Of a DNA stretch of 64,000 nt, positions 1 through 13,314 are shown one piece after another. Position 1 is the first letter of the stretch. Every line of letters begins with the position of its first letter. A program made the translations under genes and the position numbers. Below the pieces are notes generated by a model. The model saw only the letters and a list, made by a program, of their open reading frames with translations, made no database searches and had not been told where the DNA came from. Source of the stretch: Streptococcus equinus (GTDB lineage: Bacteria; Bacillota; Bacilli; Lactobacillales; Streptococcaceae); assembly GCF_900104225.1 (NCBI RefSeq), contig NZ_FNJK01000002.1, positions 186,001 to 250,000 on the forward strand, given 5' to 3'.

Positions 1-1
1 G

Positions 2-718
2 GCATTTATGAAAAAAAATCTACCAACAAATCTTTACCCATCAGTGTCAGCGATTACCATTGATATTTTTTCAAAACCTTCTGGTAGTATTTTGGGAGTT
101 GCCACTTTGACAGCATTTTGGACTATGTCTAAATCACTGACCTCTCTTCAAAAAGCAATCAATAAAGCATATGGTGTTGCACAACACAGGGATTTTGTCA
201 TTGGTCGACTAGTAGGTGTTATCGGAAGTCTTTTGATTCTTTTCTTGCTGACTTTCGTTTTAATCTTTTCGACTTTTTCAAAAGCTGTACTGCAAGTTAT
301 CAGTTCTTATTATGACATGAGCCATACGGTGGCAACGGTCATTTTGAACTTATCTCAGCCGGTAACTGTGTTGACCATTGTTATTGGATTAATGTTACTA
401 TATTTTATTCTACCTAATGTCAAAATTAAACGTATTCGTTATATTTTGCCAGGGACAATTTTTACGTCAATTGTTATCTTGTTCTTGAATAATTTGTTCA
501 GTAGTTATATTCTACGAACATTTGAACGAATGGTAGATATTAAAACGTTTGGATCAGTCGTGATTTTTGTTTTAATGTTGTGGTTCATCTTTCTTGCTCA
601 TATCTTGATTTTAGGAGCTATCTTTAATGCGACTTATCAAGAATTAAGACAAGGAAAAATGGAAAGCAGACGAGGTGATTTGCTGTCTATCTTAACACAA
701 CGAGGCAAAAAAAAATAA
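2..718 (+). CDS. YihY/BrkB family membrane protein (5' end outside window)
   Basis: This is the C-terminal part of an integral membrane protein of the YihY/virulence factor BrkB family, once misnamed ribonuclease BN. The frame is open from the first bases of the window, so the N-terminus is missing; about 238 residues are visible against roughly 300 in the family. Several hydrophobic helices can be read (for example around the stretches LLILFLLTFVLIF and VVIFVLMLWFIFLAHILIL), followed by a basic cytoplasmic tail ending in KKK. The molecular function of the family is unknown. It is convergent with the gtrA-like gene and the two share a bidirectional terminator. Identification rests on length, helix pattern and tail, so it is confident at family level only. 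Confidence 0.8.
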   Translation, partial: AFMKKNLPTNLYPSVSAITIDIFSKPSGSILGVATLTAFWTMSKSLTSLQKAINKAYGVAQHRDFVIGRLVGVIGSLLILFLLTFVLIFSTFSKAVLQVISSYYDMSHTVATVILNLSQPVTVLTIVIGLMLLYFILPNVKIKRIRYILPGTIFTSIVILFLNNLFSSYILRTFERMVDIKTFGSVVIFVLMLWFIFLAHILILGAIFNATYQELRQGKMESRRGDLLSILTQRGKKK

Positions 719-740
719 CACCTTTTTAGGTGTTATTTTT
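714..740. terminator. Bidirectional rho-independent terminator
   Basis: A 9-bp perfect stem (AATAACACC / GGTGTTATT) with a 6-nt loop is followed by T residues on the plus strand and, because of the A-run before it, also on the minus strand. It serves both the yihY-like gene (plus) and the gtrA-like gene (minus), whose stop codons flank it. Confidence 0.85.
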
Positions 741-1158
741 TATCTTTGAAAACAAGTAATTTACTAAAGACATAGTTTAAAACAATAATTAACACTTGTG
801 AAAAAAGTGTTTCAATAGCATTGACCATTGAGAGCTTATCATTAACAAATTGTCCGATAATGTGTGGGAATTTTGTTACCAAGAAGTAAGCTAACGCTAA
901 ATCAAGAACAAGTGTTGATAGGCGAGCAAGAGTGAATTTGACCAAGCGTTCAAACCAACCTTTACGAACTTGATTAAAAACAAAATAATCGTTAGTAAAG
1001 AAGGCAAATAAAATGGCAACAATATTGGCAATAACAGCTGAGAAAGTTGCAGAACTTGTCAGTGAAAAGATAACTAAACGTGTTCCCATGTAGACAAGAG
1101 TTGTTAGAACACCAAAAAAGAGATACTTAAAAACTTCGCTTGTGATTAATTTTTTCAT
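733..1158 (-). CDS. GtrA-like small membrane protein
   Basis: A 141-aa protein with four hydrophobic helices fitting the GtrA family (PF04138), small membrane proteins tied to flipping or transferring polyprenyl-linked sugars for wall or teichoic acid glycosylation. The FFGVLTTLVYMGTRL start and a central FFTNDYFVFNQ motif are typical. The gene stands alone, convergent with the yihY-like gene. There is no Shine-Dalgarno sequence: an extended -10 box (TG-A-TATAGT) ends 6 nt before the ATG, so the transcript should begin at or next to the start codon. The sugar substrate cannot be inferred. Confidence 0.8.
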   Translation of the reverse strand: MKKLITSEVFKYLFFGVLTTLVYMGTRLVIFSLTSSATFSAVIANIVAILFAFFTNDYFVFNQVRKGWFERLVKFTLARLSTLVLDLALAYFLVTKFPHIIGQFVNDKLSMVNAIETLFSQVLIIVLNYVFSKLLVFKDKK

Positions 1159-1164
1159 AGGTCT

Positions 1165-1173
1165 ACTATATCA
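1165..1173 (-). promoter_or_regulatory. Extended -10 promoter placed for a leaderless mRNA (gtrA-like)
   Basis: Read on the minus strand, TG-A-TATAGT is followed by 6 nt (AGACCT) and the ATG of the gtrA-like gene. Transcription normally starts about 7 nt after the -10 box, which here is the start codon itself. Confidence 0.6.
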
Positions 1174-1188
1174 AATTTTATGAATTTG

Positions 1189-1197
1189 TGCTATACT
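1189..1197 (+). promoter_or_regulatory. Extended -10 promoter for the queT riboswitch leader
   Basis: TG-C-TATACT lies about 20 nt before the riboswitch core. No good -35 box is visible, as is common with TGn extended -10 promoters. Confidence 0.6.
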
Positions 1198-1218
1198 TTT
1201 AAGCGTTGTCTAGACAAC

Positions 1219-1289
1219 CCTTGGCGCTTATTTCCCTTTCGCCAAGCATATTATAAACGTAGAAGGGTACTTCTAACGTTAAAGGAGAA
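1219..1289 (+). ncRNA. preQ1-II riboswitch (COG4708 RNA motif)
   Basis: The leader before queT matches the preQ1-II aptamer of Streptococcaceae as I know it. A stem CTTGGCG/CGCCAAG (1220-1226 with 1240-1246) is followed by the conserved GCATATTA, then a lineage-variable hairpin AGAAG-GGTA-CTTCT, then AAAGGAGAA. The final segment carries the ribosome-binding site (AAAGGAG at 1281-1287). In this class that segment pairs back to the aptamer when 7-aminomethyl-7-deazaguanine (preQ1) is bound, which blocks translation. Its place directly before a queuosine-precursor transporter agrees. The small hairpin is longer than the 4-bp one I recall from S. pneumoniae. Confidence 0.92.
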
Positions 1290-1297
1290 GATTAATT

Positions 1298-1807
1298 ATG
1301 AAAAATTTCACGATTCGTGATTTTGTCCAAGTTGCTCTTGTCGCAGCTCTTTATATTGTTTTAACAATCACACCGCCATTAAATGCTATTTCTTATGGTG
1401 CTTATCAATTTCGAGTGTCAGAAATGCTAGTCTTTTTAGCATTCTACAACCGAAAATATATCATTGGTTTGACAGCTGGTTGTATGATTGCTAACCTTTA
1501 TAGTTTTGGTTTGATTGATGTTCTTGTTGGCGGTAGTCAAACATTTATCTTTTTGACTTTAGGGGTTATGCTATTTAGTCGTTACAAAGATCAATATGTG
1601 TTTAATGGTTTGTTTAACAAAGCATTTTTCTATTTTTCACTCTTATTTGCAGCCTCAATGTTTACAATCGCTTTAGAATTGTATGTTGTTGCTGATGCGC
1701 CATTCTTGATGACATGGTTTACGTCAGCAGTAGGAGAACTTGCCTCTCTTCTCATTGGCTCACTTATCATGGATAAATTAGGAAAACGCCTTGATTTAAC
1801 AGCATAA
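1298..1807 (+). CDS. queT: QueT family queuosine precursor transporter
   Basis: A 169-aa hydrophobic protein with about five to six membrane helices, matching the QueT (COG4708) family, taken to be the substrate-binding S component of an ECF-type importer for queuosine precursors such as preQ1. The conserved N-terminal part ALVAALYIVLTI and the YQFRVSEML motif are visible. The ATG lies 10 nt after AAAGGAG, which belongs to the preQ1-II riboswitch, so translation is expected to fall when preQ1 is plentiful. It is monocistronic, closed by a terminator. No queuosine synthesis gene is present in this window, consistent with salvage. Confidence 0.92.
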   Translation: MKNFTIRDFVQVALVAALYIVLTITPPLNAISYGAYQFRVSEMLVFLAFYNRKYIIGLTAGCMIANLYSFGLIDVLVGGSQTFIFLTLGVMLFSRYKDQYVFNGLFNKAFFYFSLLFAASMFTIALELYVVADAPFLMTWFTSAVGELASLLIGSLIMDKLGKRLDLTA

Positions 1808-1817
1808 TAGAAAAAAT

Positions 1818-1843
1818 GAGCTTCCATTTTTGGAAGTTTTTTT
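1818..1843 (+). terminator. Terminator after queT
   Basis: A short stem CTTCCA-TTTT-TGGAAG is followed by seven T residues just after the queT stop codon. Confidence 0.75.
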
Positions 1844-1888
1844 CTATACATAATAAAAAATATAATTCAAAAAAAAGATAAGTTTTAA

Positions 1889-3883
<1,995 letters not shown>

Positions 3884-3903
3884 TCTTTTTGAGGTAATAT
3901 AAT

Positions 3904-4929
3904 ATGGTCAAAAAACAAAAACGAGCACGTTTAATCTATAATCCGACCTCTGGCCAGGAAATTATGAAGAAAAATGTTGCCGAAGTTCTAGATATTTTAG
4001 AAGGCTTTGGTTATGAAACTTCTGCCTTTCAAACAACACCTGAAGAAAATTCAGCTCGCAATGAAGCTGAGAGAGCAGCAAAGGCTGGTTTTGATTTAGT
4101 CATCGCTGCAGGTGGTGACGGAACGATTAATGAGGTTGTTAATGGAATTGCTCCGCTAGAAAAACGACCAAAAATGGCAATCATTCCAACAGGTACGACA
4201 AATGACTTTGCGCGTGCCCTTAAGATTCCTCGTGGAAATCCCGTTGAAGCTGCAAAAATTATTGGTAAAAACCAACTGATTCACATGGATATTGGTCAAG
4301 CGCGTGAGGATACGTATTTTATCAATATCGCTGCTGCAGGTTCATTCACAGAATTGACTTACAGTGTGCCCAGTCAGTTGAAAACCATGTTTGGTTACCT
4401 AGCTTATTTGGCAAAAGGGGTTGAGCTTCTACCAGGAATTCGTACGGTTCCAGTTCGCATCAAACATGAAAAAGGTGTCTTTGAAGGTGATGTGTCAATG
4501 ATTTTTGCAGCCATCACTAATTCAGTAGGTGGCTTTGAACAAATCGCTCCAGATGCTAAACTTGATGATGGTAAGTTCACTTTGATTTTAGTGAAAACAG
4601 CTAACTTGATTGAGATTTTACACTTGATTCGTTTGGTACTTGATGGTGGTAAACATATTGGTGATAAACGTATTGAATATATCAAGACAGATTCCTTGGA
4701 AATTGAACCATTATCAGATAAGAAGATGATGATTAATCTGGATGGTGAATACGGTGGAGATGCTCCAATCAAACTTCGTAACCTTAAAAATCACATTACT
4801 TTCTTTGCTAATACAGATGAAATTTCAGATGATGCCTTGGTTTGGGATCAAGAAGATTTGGCACTAGAAGCGATCGCTCAAAAATTCGCTCATGAAGTTG
4901 AAGATTTAGACGATTCAATGGATAAATAA
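3904..4929 (+). CDS. dgkB: Diacylglycerol/lipid kinase (DgkB/YegS type)
   Basis: A 341-aa lipid kinase of the DAGK catalytic superfamily. The ATP-binding GGDGTINEVVNG motif and the following IPTGTTNDFARAL motif are both intact, as is the C-terminal LDGE region (NLDGEYGG). In Gram-positives DgkB recycles diacylglycerol released during lipoteichoic acid synthesis back into phosphatidic acid. The gene lies 20 bp after ligA with a modest GAGG ribosome site, so co-transcription is likely. It is slightly longer than Bacillus DgkB because of an acidic tail ending EVEDLDDSMDK. Confidence 0.9.
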   Translation: MVKKQKRARLIYNPTSGQEIMKKNVAEVLDILEGFGYETSAFQTTPEENSARNEAERAAKAGFDLVIAAGGDGTINEVVNGIAPLEKRPKMAIIPTGTTNDFARALKIPRGNPVEAAKIIGKNQLIHMDIGQAREDTYFINIAAAGSFTELTYSVPSQLKTMFGYLAYLAKGVELLPGIRTVPVRIKHEKGVFEGDVSMIFAAITNSVGGFEQIAPDAKLDDGKFTLILVKTANLIEILHLIRLVLDGGKHIGDKRIEYIKTDSLEIEPLSDKKMMINLDGEYGGDAPIKLRNLKNHITFFANTDEISDDALVWDQEDLALEAIAQKFAHEVEDLDDSMDK

Positions 4930-5104
4930 TTCACGTTAGATAAAGTTATTTTCTTCTATAATAATAGTAGAAAAGGCTTTCAGTTTGGTGTGAAAACGAA
5001 GTGAAAAAGTAGTTTTTGGACATTATGTCTAGTTTTGTATTTTCCAACATGGTTTGTATAGAAAATCTACCATAAAATGTTAGTAAATAAGGCTTAAAAA
5101 GCCT

Positions 5105-5136
5105 AAAGGGAAGCGGATTTAGCCGTTTCTCTTTTT
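5105..5136 (+). terminator. Terminator downstream of the ligA-dgkB unit
   Basis: A 10-bp stem (AGGGAAGCGG with CCGTTTCTCT, two G-T pairs), a 6-nt loop and a T-run separate dgkB from the ATP synthase promoter. Confidence 0.8.
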
Positions 5137-5174
5137 GTATCGCAAAAAAACTAAACAAAGGTTAAGTATAGTTC

Positions 5175-5190
5175 GAGAAAACGTTTCCGA
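5175..5190 (+). promoter_or_regulatory. Possible catabolite-responsive element (cre) before the atp promoter
   Basis: GAGAAAACGTTTCCGA resembles the CcpA cre consensus around its AAACGTTT core, with two departures from the degenerate consensus. It lies 15 bp upstream of the -35 box, a place compatible with activation or weak repression. Assignment is by eye only. Confidence 0.35.
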
Positions 5191-5204
5191 AAATGGTGAT
5201 TTCG

Positions 5205-5233
5205 TTGACAATTCACCAAAATAGGACTAAAAT
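5205..5233 (+). promoter_or_regulatory. Main promoter of the ATP synthase operon
   Basis: A perfect TTGACA -35 box (5205-5210), a 17-bp spacer and TAAAAT (5228-5233) lie 35 bp before atpE. It is among the closest matches to consensus in the window, fitting a highly expressed operon. Confidence 0.85.
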
Positions 5234-5268
5234 AACGAGGTAAAAAATTTTAAAAGGAGATTCATATC

Positions 5269-5472
5269 ATGTTGAATTTAAAAATCTTAGCACTTGGTCT
5301 TGCCGTACTAGGAGTTAGTCTTGGTGAAGGTATCCTCGTTGCCAACATTGCAAAATCTGCAGCACGTCAACCTGAAATGTTCAGTAAATTGCAAACAATT
5401 ATGTTCCTTGGAGTAGCCTTCATCGAAGGTACATTCTTCGTCCTTCTTGCATCTACATTCTTCGTTGGATAA
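5269..5472 (+). CDS. atpE: F0F1 ATP synthase subunit c
   Basis: A 67-aa hairpin protein with two membrane helices; about ten copies form the proton-driven rotor ring. The polar loop contains the conserved ARQPE, and the essential proton-binding carboxylate is Glu53 in helix 2 (GVAFIEGTFF). Glu20 in helix 1 is also seen in other streptococci. The ribosome site AAAGGAG is strong. In fermenting streptococci the enzyme mostly runs backward, pumping protons out for acid tolerance. The gene is first in the operon, which is the streptococcal order. Confidence 0.97.
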   Translation: MLNLKILALGLAVLGVSLGEGILVANIAKSAARQPEMFSKLQTIMFLGVAFIEGTFFVLLASTFFVG

Positions 5473-5510
5473 GTCTAACTAAGAACTTTTAAAAAGAAGG
5501 AGGGATAAAG

Positions 5511-6230
5511 TTGGAAACACCTGTAAATCCAACAGCGCATGTCTTTGGTATTGAGTTTGACTTAACCATTTTAGCGATGTCTCTCTTGACGGTGATTATT
5601 TCCTTCGGTATCATTTTTTGGGCAACTCGAAAAATGACTTTAAAACCTAAAGGAAAACAAAATTTCATTGAGTATGTCTACGAGTTCGTACAAAATACGA
5701 TTAAACCTAATCTTGGAGATTACACTCCTAAATACAGCTTGTTGATGTTCACGTTCTTCTTTTTCATTCTGATTGCTAACAACCTTGGGTTGCTAGTAAA
5801 ATTGGAGTCTGATGATTATAACTTTTGGACATCTCCAACATCAACTTTCATGGTCGATTTTACTTTGTCTTTAATCGTCGCGATTGTTGTCCATGTTGAA
5901 GGTATTCGAAAAAAAGGTGTCAAGGCATATTTGAAAGGCTATCTAAGTCCTTTCCCAATGATGCTTCCAATGAACATTTTAGAGCAATTTACTAACGTAT
6001 TATCACTTGCTCTACGTTTGTTTGGTAACATTTATGCTGGTGAAGTCGTTACTGCTTTGATTGTAGGCTTTGGTACAAAAAGCTTAGTTTTTGCACCATT
6101 TGCATTTGCTCTTAACTTGGCTTGGGTTGCTTTCTCAGCCTTTATCGGATGCATTCAAGCATATGTATTCACTATTTTGTCATCTAAATATATCTCAGAA
6201 AAACTCCCAGAAGATGAGGATGAATCTTAA
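5511..6230 (+). CDS. atpB: F0F1 ATP synthase subunit a
   Basis: A 239-aa membrane protein forming the proton half-channels. The conserved C-terminal helix with the essential arginine is visible as LSLALRLFGNIYAGE, and FIGCIQAYVFTILSSKYI follows. Translation starts at TTG, preceded by the strong AAGGAGGG site; no ATG fits the family N-terminus better. The weak start codon may help hold subunit a to one copy per complex, while the ring subunit before it is made in excess. Confidence 0.96.
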   Translation: METPVNPTAHVFGIEFDLTILAMSLLTVIISFGIIFWATRKMTLKPKGKQNFIEYVYEFVQNTIKPNLGDYTPKYSLLMFTFFFFILIANNLGLLVKLESDDYNFWTSPTSTFMVDFTLSLIVAIVVHVEGIRKKGVKAYLKGYLSPFPMMLPMNILEQFTNVLSLALRLFGNIYAGEVVTALIVGFGTKSLVFAPFAFALNLAWVAFSAFIGCIQAYVFTILSSKYISEKLPEDEDES

Positions 6231-6244
6231 GAAAGGAATAATCA

Positions 6245-6742
6245 ATGGAAACACTAATCAATAGTACAAGTATTGGTAATATTATTATTACTGCTGGTTC
6301 AGTGATCCTTTTGTTGGTTCTCATCAAACTTTTTGCTTGGGAACAATTGACAGGGATCTTTACCGCTCGTGAAGAAAAAATTGCTAATGATATTGATGGT
6401 GCAGAAGCAGCACGTAAAGAAGCAGAAGCTCTTGCTGCTAAACGCCAAGAAGAGTTAGCTGGCGCTCGTACTGAGGCAACACAAATTATTGATGATGCCA
6501 AAGAAACTGGTAAAAATCAAGAGGCTAAAATCGTCGCTGAAGCACGCGAAGAAGCTGGCCGCTTGAAAGCTAAAGCTAATCAAGATATTGAACAAAGTAA
6601 AGCAGAAGCTCTTTCAAGTGTTAAAAGTGATGTTGCTGATTTGACTGTTCTTTTGGCAGAAAAAATCATGACAACAAACCTTGATAAAGAAGCTCAAAGC
6701 AATCTCATTGATAGCTATCTTGACAAGCTAGGAGATGCCTAA
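6245..6742 (+). CDS. atpF: F0F1 ATP synthase subunit b
   Basis: A 165-aa peripheral stalk protein: one N-terminal membrane helix (about residues 12-30) followed by a long charged alpha-helical coiled coil rich in Ala, Glu, Lys and Arg. It links subunit a to the delta and alpha subunits. The stop codon overlaps the atpH start by one base (TAATG), so the two are translationally coupled. Confidence 0.96.
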   Translation: METLINSTSIGNIIITAGSVILLLVLIKLFAWEQLTGIFTAREEKIANDIDGAEAARKEAEALAAKRQEELAGARTEATQIIDDAKETGKNQEAKIVAEAREEAGRLKAKANQDIEQSKAEALSSVKSDVADLTVLLAEKIMTTNLDKEAQSNLIDSYLDKLGDA

Positions 6743-7278
6743 TGGATAAAAAGACACAAGCTCTTGTTGAGCAATATGCGAAAAGTCTCGTAGAAATTGC
6801 TATTGAAAAAGACAGTTTAGCTGAACTCCAATCAGAAACAGAAGCTTTGTTGTCTGTTTTTGAAGAGACAAACTTAGCTGACTTCTTGTCAAGTTTAGTC
6901 GTTTCACGTGATGAAAAAGTAAAACTTGTTAGGTTGCTTCAAGAGTCTAGTTCAGTTTACATGAACAATTTTCTTGAGGTAATTTTACAGAATGAACGAG
7001 AAGCGTTCTTGAAAGCCATCTTAGAAGGTGTTCAAAAAGATTTTGTTATCGCAACAAACCAACACGATATTGTTGTAACAACTGCGGTAGCTTTAACTGA
7101 TGAACAAAAGGAACGTATCCTAGCTTTGGTAGCTGATAAATTTGGCGTTAAAGCAGGAAAACTTGTTGAAAACATTGACGAGTCAATCCTTGGTGGATTT
7201 GTCATCAATGTTAATAATAAAGTAATTGACACAAGTATTCGTCGTCAATTGCAAGAATTTAAAATGAATTTGAAATAG
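6742..7278 (+). CDS. atpH: F0F1 ATP synthase subunit delta
   Basis: A 178-aa soluble stalk protein (OSCP/delta family). The C-terminal signature VDESILGGFVI-type segment is seen as NIDESILGGFVINVNNKVIDTSIRRQL, read in two parts. It joins the b subunits to the top of the F1 head. It overlaps atpF by one base and lies 15 bp before atpA. Confidence 0.95.
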   Translation: MDKKTQALVEQYAKSLVEIAIEKDSLAELQSETEALLSVFEETNLADFLSSLVVSRDEKVKLVRLLQESSSVYMNNFLEVILQNEREAFLKAILEGVQKDFVIATNQHDIVVTTAVALTDEQKERILALVADKFGVKAGKLVENIDESILGGFVINVNNKVIDTSIRRQLQEFKMNLK

Positions 7279-7290
7279 AAAGTGGTGTGA

Positions 7291-8799
<1,509 letters not shown>

Positions 8800-8813
8800 G
8801 AGGGAGGTAGCAT

Positions 8814-9692
8814 ATGGCAGGCTCTCTTAGTGAAATCAAAGGGAAAATTATTTCAACTCAGAAAACAAGTCATATTACTGGTGCCATGCAAATGGTATCA
8901 GCTGCAAAATTGACTAAATCTGAGCAAGCAGCAAAAGATTTCCAAGTTTACGCTTCAAAAATTCGTCAAATCACAACTGACTTATTGAAATCAGAACTTG
9001 TTAATGGTTCTAAAAATCCAATGTTAGCCGCTCGTCCTGTTAAAAAGACTGGTTATATTGTAATCACATCTGATAAAGGACTTGTTGGCGGTTATAACTC
9101 AAAAATCCTTAAAGCAATGATGGATCTTATTGAAGAATATCATGCTAAGGACGATAGTTATGCCATCATTGCCATTGGTGGTATTGGTGCTGATTTCTTT
9201 AAAGCTCGTGGAATGAACGTTGTCTTTGAATTGCGTGGTTTGGAAGATCAGCCATCATTTGAACAAGTTGGAAATATCATCGCAAAATCTGTTGAGATGT
9301 ATAAAAACGAATTGTTCGATGAATTATATGTATGTTACAATCACCACGTGAACAGCTTGACTAGTCAAGTTCGTGTGCAACAAATGCTTCCAATTGCTGA
9401 ATTGGATGCTGATGAAGCAGCAGAAGAAGGTGTAAGTGGATTTGAATTGGAACCAAATCGTGAAATGATTTTAGAACAACTCTTGCCACAATATACTGAA
9501 AGCCTTATTTATGGTGCCATTGTTGATGCTAAAACTGCTGAACATGCCGCTGGTATGACAGCTATGCAAACAGCCACTGATAATGCCAAAAACGTTATTA
9601 ACGATTTGACTATTCAGTACAACCGTGCACGTCAAGCTGCTATTACACAAGAAATCACAGAAATTGTAGCAGGTGCTAACGCACTAGAATAA
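8814..9692 (+). CDS. atpG: F0F1 ATP synthase subunit gamma
   Basis: A 292-aa central shaft protein. N-terminal ([21 protein letters not shown]) and C-terminal ([26 protein letters not shown]) coiled-coil helices that insert in the alpha-beta head are conserved. It starts at ATG after AGGGAGG. A hairpin separates it from atpD. Confidence 0.97.
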   Translation: MAGSLSEIKGKIISTQKTSHITGAMQMVSAAKLTKSEQAAKDFQVYASKIRQITTDLLKSELVNGSKNPMLAARPVKKTGYIVITSDKGLVGGYNSKILKAMMDLIEEYHAKDDSYAIIAIGGIGADFFKARGMNVVFELRGLEDQPSFEQVGNIIAKSVEMYKNELFDELYVCYNHHVNSLTSQVRVQQMLPIAELDADEAAEEGVSGFELEPNREMILEQLLPQYTESLIYGAIVDAKTAEHAAGMTAMQTATDNAKNVINDLTIQYNRARQAAITQEITEIVAGANALE

Positions 9693-9720
9693 AATGTGAG
9701 TGCTTTTTAGCCTCATAAAA

Positions 9721-9738
9721 AAGGGAGAGACTCCCTAA
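9721..9738. other. Hairpin in the atpG-atpD spacer
   Basis: GGGAG-AGA-CTCCC (9723-9735) is flanked by A-runs. With no T-run on the plus strand it should not terminate the operon mRNA. It could protect or mark a processing point that raises the amount of the beta-epsilon segment, or end antisense transcription, since the minus strand shows a T-run. Confidence 0.5.
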
Positions 9739-9747
9739 AAAATCTAA

Positions 9748-11166
<1,419 letters not shown>

Positions 11167-11178
11167 TGAGGTGATACC

Positions 11179-11595
11179 ATGACATTTATGACTGTTCAGG
11201 TAGTAACACCAGATGGTATTCGCTATGATCACCATGCTAATTTTATTTCAGTAAAAACACCGGATGGTGAGATGGGGATTTTGCCAGAACACATTAACCT
11301 CATTGCTCCGCTAACAGTTCACGAAATGAAAATTCGTCGTACAGATGATGACAATCACGTGGACTGGGTAGCTATCAACGGTGGTATTATTGAGATTAAA
11401 GATAATCTTGTGACAATTGTTGCAGATTCTGCAGAACGTGAACGCGATATCGATGTTAGCCGTGCAGAACGTGCTAAACTTCGTGCAGAACGTAAATTGG
11501 AACAAGCTCAAAGTACTCACGATATCGACGAAGTACGTCGTGCACAAGTTGCACTTCGTCGTGCTTTGAACCGTATCAGTGTTGGTAACAAATAA
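11179..11595 (+). CDS. atpC: F0F1 ATP synthase subunit epsilon
   Basis: A 138-aa regulatory subunit: an N-terminal beta-sandwich ([23 protein letters not shown]) and a two-helix C-terminal part ([17 protein letters not shown]) that can inhibit ATP hydrolysis. It is the last gene of the operon and is followed by a strong terminator. Confidence 0.96.
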   Translation: MTFMTVQVVTPDGIRYDHHANFISVKTPDGEMGILPEHINLIAPLTVHEMKIRRTDDDNHVDWVAINGGIIEIKDNLVTIVADSAERERDIDVSRAERAKLRAERKLEQAQSTHDIDEVRRAQVALRRALNRISVGNK

Positions 11596-11600
11596 ACATA

Positions 11601-11633
11601 AAAAGTCTGAGATTTTATCTCAGGCTTTTTTGT
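11601..11633 (+). terminator. Terminator of the ATP synthase operon
   Basis: Stem AGTCTGAGAT / ATCTCAGGCT with a 3-nt loop, followed by six T residues. Confidence 0.9.
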
Positions 11634-11724
11634 TTTTGCAACTAGTTATTTTGATGTTTTTTTGATGATAGTTTGCTGAAGAAGTTTTAGACTTGTGAAC
11701 TTTTTTGTTGTCAAAAATGAAATC

Positions 11725-11733
11725 TGATATAAT
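11725..11733 (+). promoter_or_regulatory. Extended -10 promoter placed for a leaderless mRNA (DUF1146 gene)
   Basis: A perfect TG-A-TATAAT lies 6 nt before the ATG at 11740. No ribosome-binding site can fit between them. Confidence 0.65.
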
Positions 11734-11739
11734 AGTTTT

Positions 11740-11976
11740 ATGGAAATTTTAAATAGTTCAGTGACTTTAATTAGTCATCTTGTTTTTATTGCAATGACGC
11801 ATCAAATACTCCGTCAGTTATTTGATTGGTCAAAACTTATTAAGAACACACCTGAAAATATTGGTCGACTTAAAGTATTTATTCTTTTATTGAGTATTGC
11901 GATTGGTTACATGGTCAGCCATTTTATTTTAGAAATTATTACTGTAAGTCAGAGTTTTTTCTTTGGTTTTCAATAA
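11740..11976 (+). CDS. DUF1146 family small membrane protein (YwzB-like)
   Basis: A 78-aa protein with two membrane helices (about residues 8-24 and 46-68) and a short basic loop between them containing HQILRQLFDWSKLI. Size, topology and its place between the ATP synthase operon and murA match the DUF1146/YwzB family, found at the same position in Bacillus. Function is unknown. The start codon sits 6 nt after a perfect extended -10 box and lacks a ribosome site, so it is a candidate leaderless gene. Confidence 0.82.
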   Translation: MEILNSSVTLISHLVFIAMTHQILRQLFDWSKLIKNTPENIGRLKVFILLLSIAIGYMVSHFILEIITVSQSFFFGFQ

Positions 11977-11996
11977 AAGCAATAATTGATAAACTA

Positions 11997-12005
11997 TGAT
12001 ATAAT
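11997..12005 (+). promoter_or_regulatory. Extended -10 promoter for murA-epuA
   Basis: TG-A-TATAAT, 32 bp before the proposed TTG start of murA. A second TATAAT-like run follows within 10 bp. Confidence 0.65.
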
Positions 12006-12037
12006 TTTGATATTATAATATAAGAATGGAGTTCATT

Positions 12038-13312
12038 TTGGATAAAATTATTATTGAAGGCGGTAATACACGCCTAGAAGGAGAAGTAATCATTGAAGGA
12101 GCTAAGAATGCGGTTCTTCCTCTTCTTGCAGCGACAATTTTACCGAAGGAAGGAAAAACAGTTTTAACAAATGTTCCAATCCTTTCAGATGTCTTTACGA
12201 TGAATAATGTTGTCCGTGGTTTAGATATTCAAGTCGATTTTGATGAAGCTAACAATACTATTGAAGTTGATGCTTCTGGAGATATTTTGGATATTGCCCC
12301 ATATGAATATGTTAGCAAGATGCGTGCTTCAATCGTTGTTTTAGGACCAATTTTAGCACGTAAAGGTCATGCCAAAGTTTCAATGCCTGGTGGTTGCACT
12401 ATTGGAAGTCGTCCAATCGACCTTCACCTTAAAGGTTTGGAAGCTATGGGGGCAAAAATCACACAAGCTGGTGGTGATATTACAGCCACAGTTGATGGTA
12501 AACTTAAAGGGACAACAATTTATATGGATTTCCCATCAGTTGGTGCGACACAAAACTTGATGATGGCAGCAACTTTGGCAGATGGTGTGACCGTTATTGA
12601 AAATGTTGCACGTGAACCAGAAATTGTTGATTTGGCAATGTTGCTTAATAAGATGGGGGCTATTGTTAAAGGTGCCGGTACTGAAACCCTAACAATTACT
12701 GGTGTTGATAGTCTTCACGGTGTTGAACACGATGTTGTTCAAGACCGTATCGAAGCTGGGACATTTATGGTAGCAGCAGCGATGACATCAGGAAATGTTC
12801 TTGTTAGAGATGCAATCTGGGAACACAATCGTCCTTTGATTTCTAAATTGATTGAAATGGGTGTTACGGTTATTGATGAACCTGAAGGAATTCGTGTAAT
12901 TGCTGATACGGCAAAATTAAAACCAGTAACGGTTAAAACACTTCCTCATCCAGGTTTCCCTACGGATATGCAAGCTCAATTTACAGCTTTGATGGCAGTT
13001 GTTAATGGTGAGTCAACAATGATTGAAACTGTTTTTGAGAATCGTTTCCAACATTTGGAAGAAATGCGTCGTATGGGATTGCAATCAGAAATTATGCGTG
13101 ATACTGCAATGATTCACGGTGGTTATGAATTGCAAGGTGCGCCTGTAATGTCTACAGACCTTCGCGCTAGTGCAGCTTTAATTTTAACAGGGATGGTTGC
13201 TAAAGGAACAACAACAGTTGGTCGTTTGAATCACCTTGATCGTGGTTACTACAAATTCCATGAAAAATTAGCTAAACTCGGAGCAAATATTAAACGTGTA
13301 AGTGAGGCGTAA
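12038..13312 (+). CDS. murA: UDP-N-acetylglucosamine 1-carboxyvinyltransferase (MurA)
   Basis: This is the first committed enzyme of peptidoglycan synthesis, moving enolpyruvate from PEP to UDP-GlcNAc. The active-site loop [22 protein letters not shown] carries the PEP/fosfomycin-reactive cysteine, and N-terminal [13 protein letters not shown] binds substrate. I place the start at TTG 12038 ([13 protein letters not shown], 424 aa). GGAG at 12028-12031 lies 6 nt before it, whereas the in-frame ATG at 12026 overlaps that ribosome site. Streptococci usually have two MurA paralogs; which one this is was not resolved. Confidence 0.95.
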   Translation: MDKIIIEGGNTRLEGEVIIEGAKNAVLPLLAATILPKEGKTVLTNVPILSDVFTMNNVVRGLDIQVDFDEANNTIEVDASGDILDIAPYEYVSKMRASIVVLGPILARKGHAKVSMPGGCTIGSRPIDLHLKGLEAMGAKITQAGGDITATVDGKLKGTTIYMDFPSVGATQNLMMAATLADGVTVIENVAREPEIVDLAMLLNKMGAIVKGAGTETLTITGVDSLHGVEHDVVQDRIEAGTFMVAAAMTSGNVLVRDAIWEHNRPLISKLIEMGVTVIDEPEGIRVIADTAKLKPVTVKTLPHPGFPTDMQAQFTALMAVVNGESTMIETVFENRFQHLEEMRRMGLQSEIMRDTAMIHGGYELQGAPVMSTDLRASAALILTGMVAKGTTTVGRLNHLDRGYYKFHEKLAKLGANIKRVSEA

Positions 13313-13314
13313 AA

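Larger units (their letters stand above)
4930..5268. other. Intergenic region between dgkB and atpE
   Basis: This 339-bp gap holds no convincing ORF. It contains the terminator at 5105-5136, a cre-like site at 5175-5190 and the atp promoter at 5205-5233. The first 170 bp are AT-rich with no feature I can name. Confidence 0.6.
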
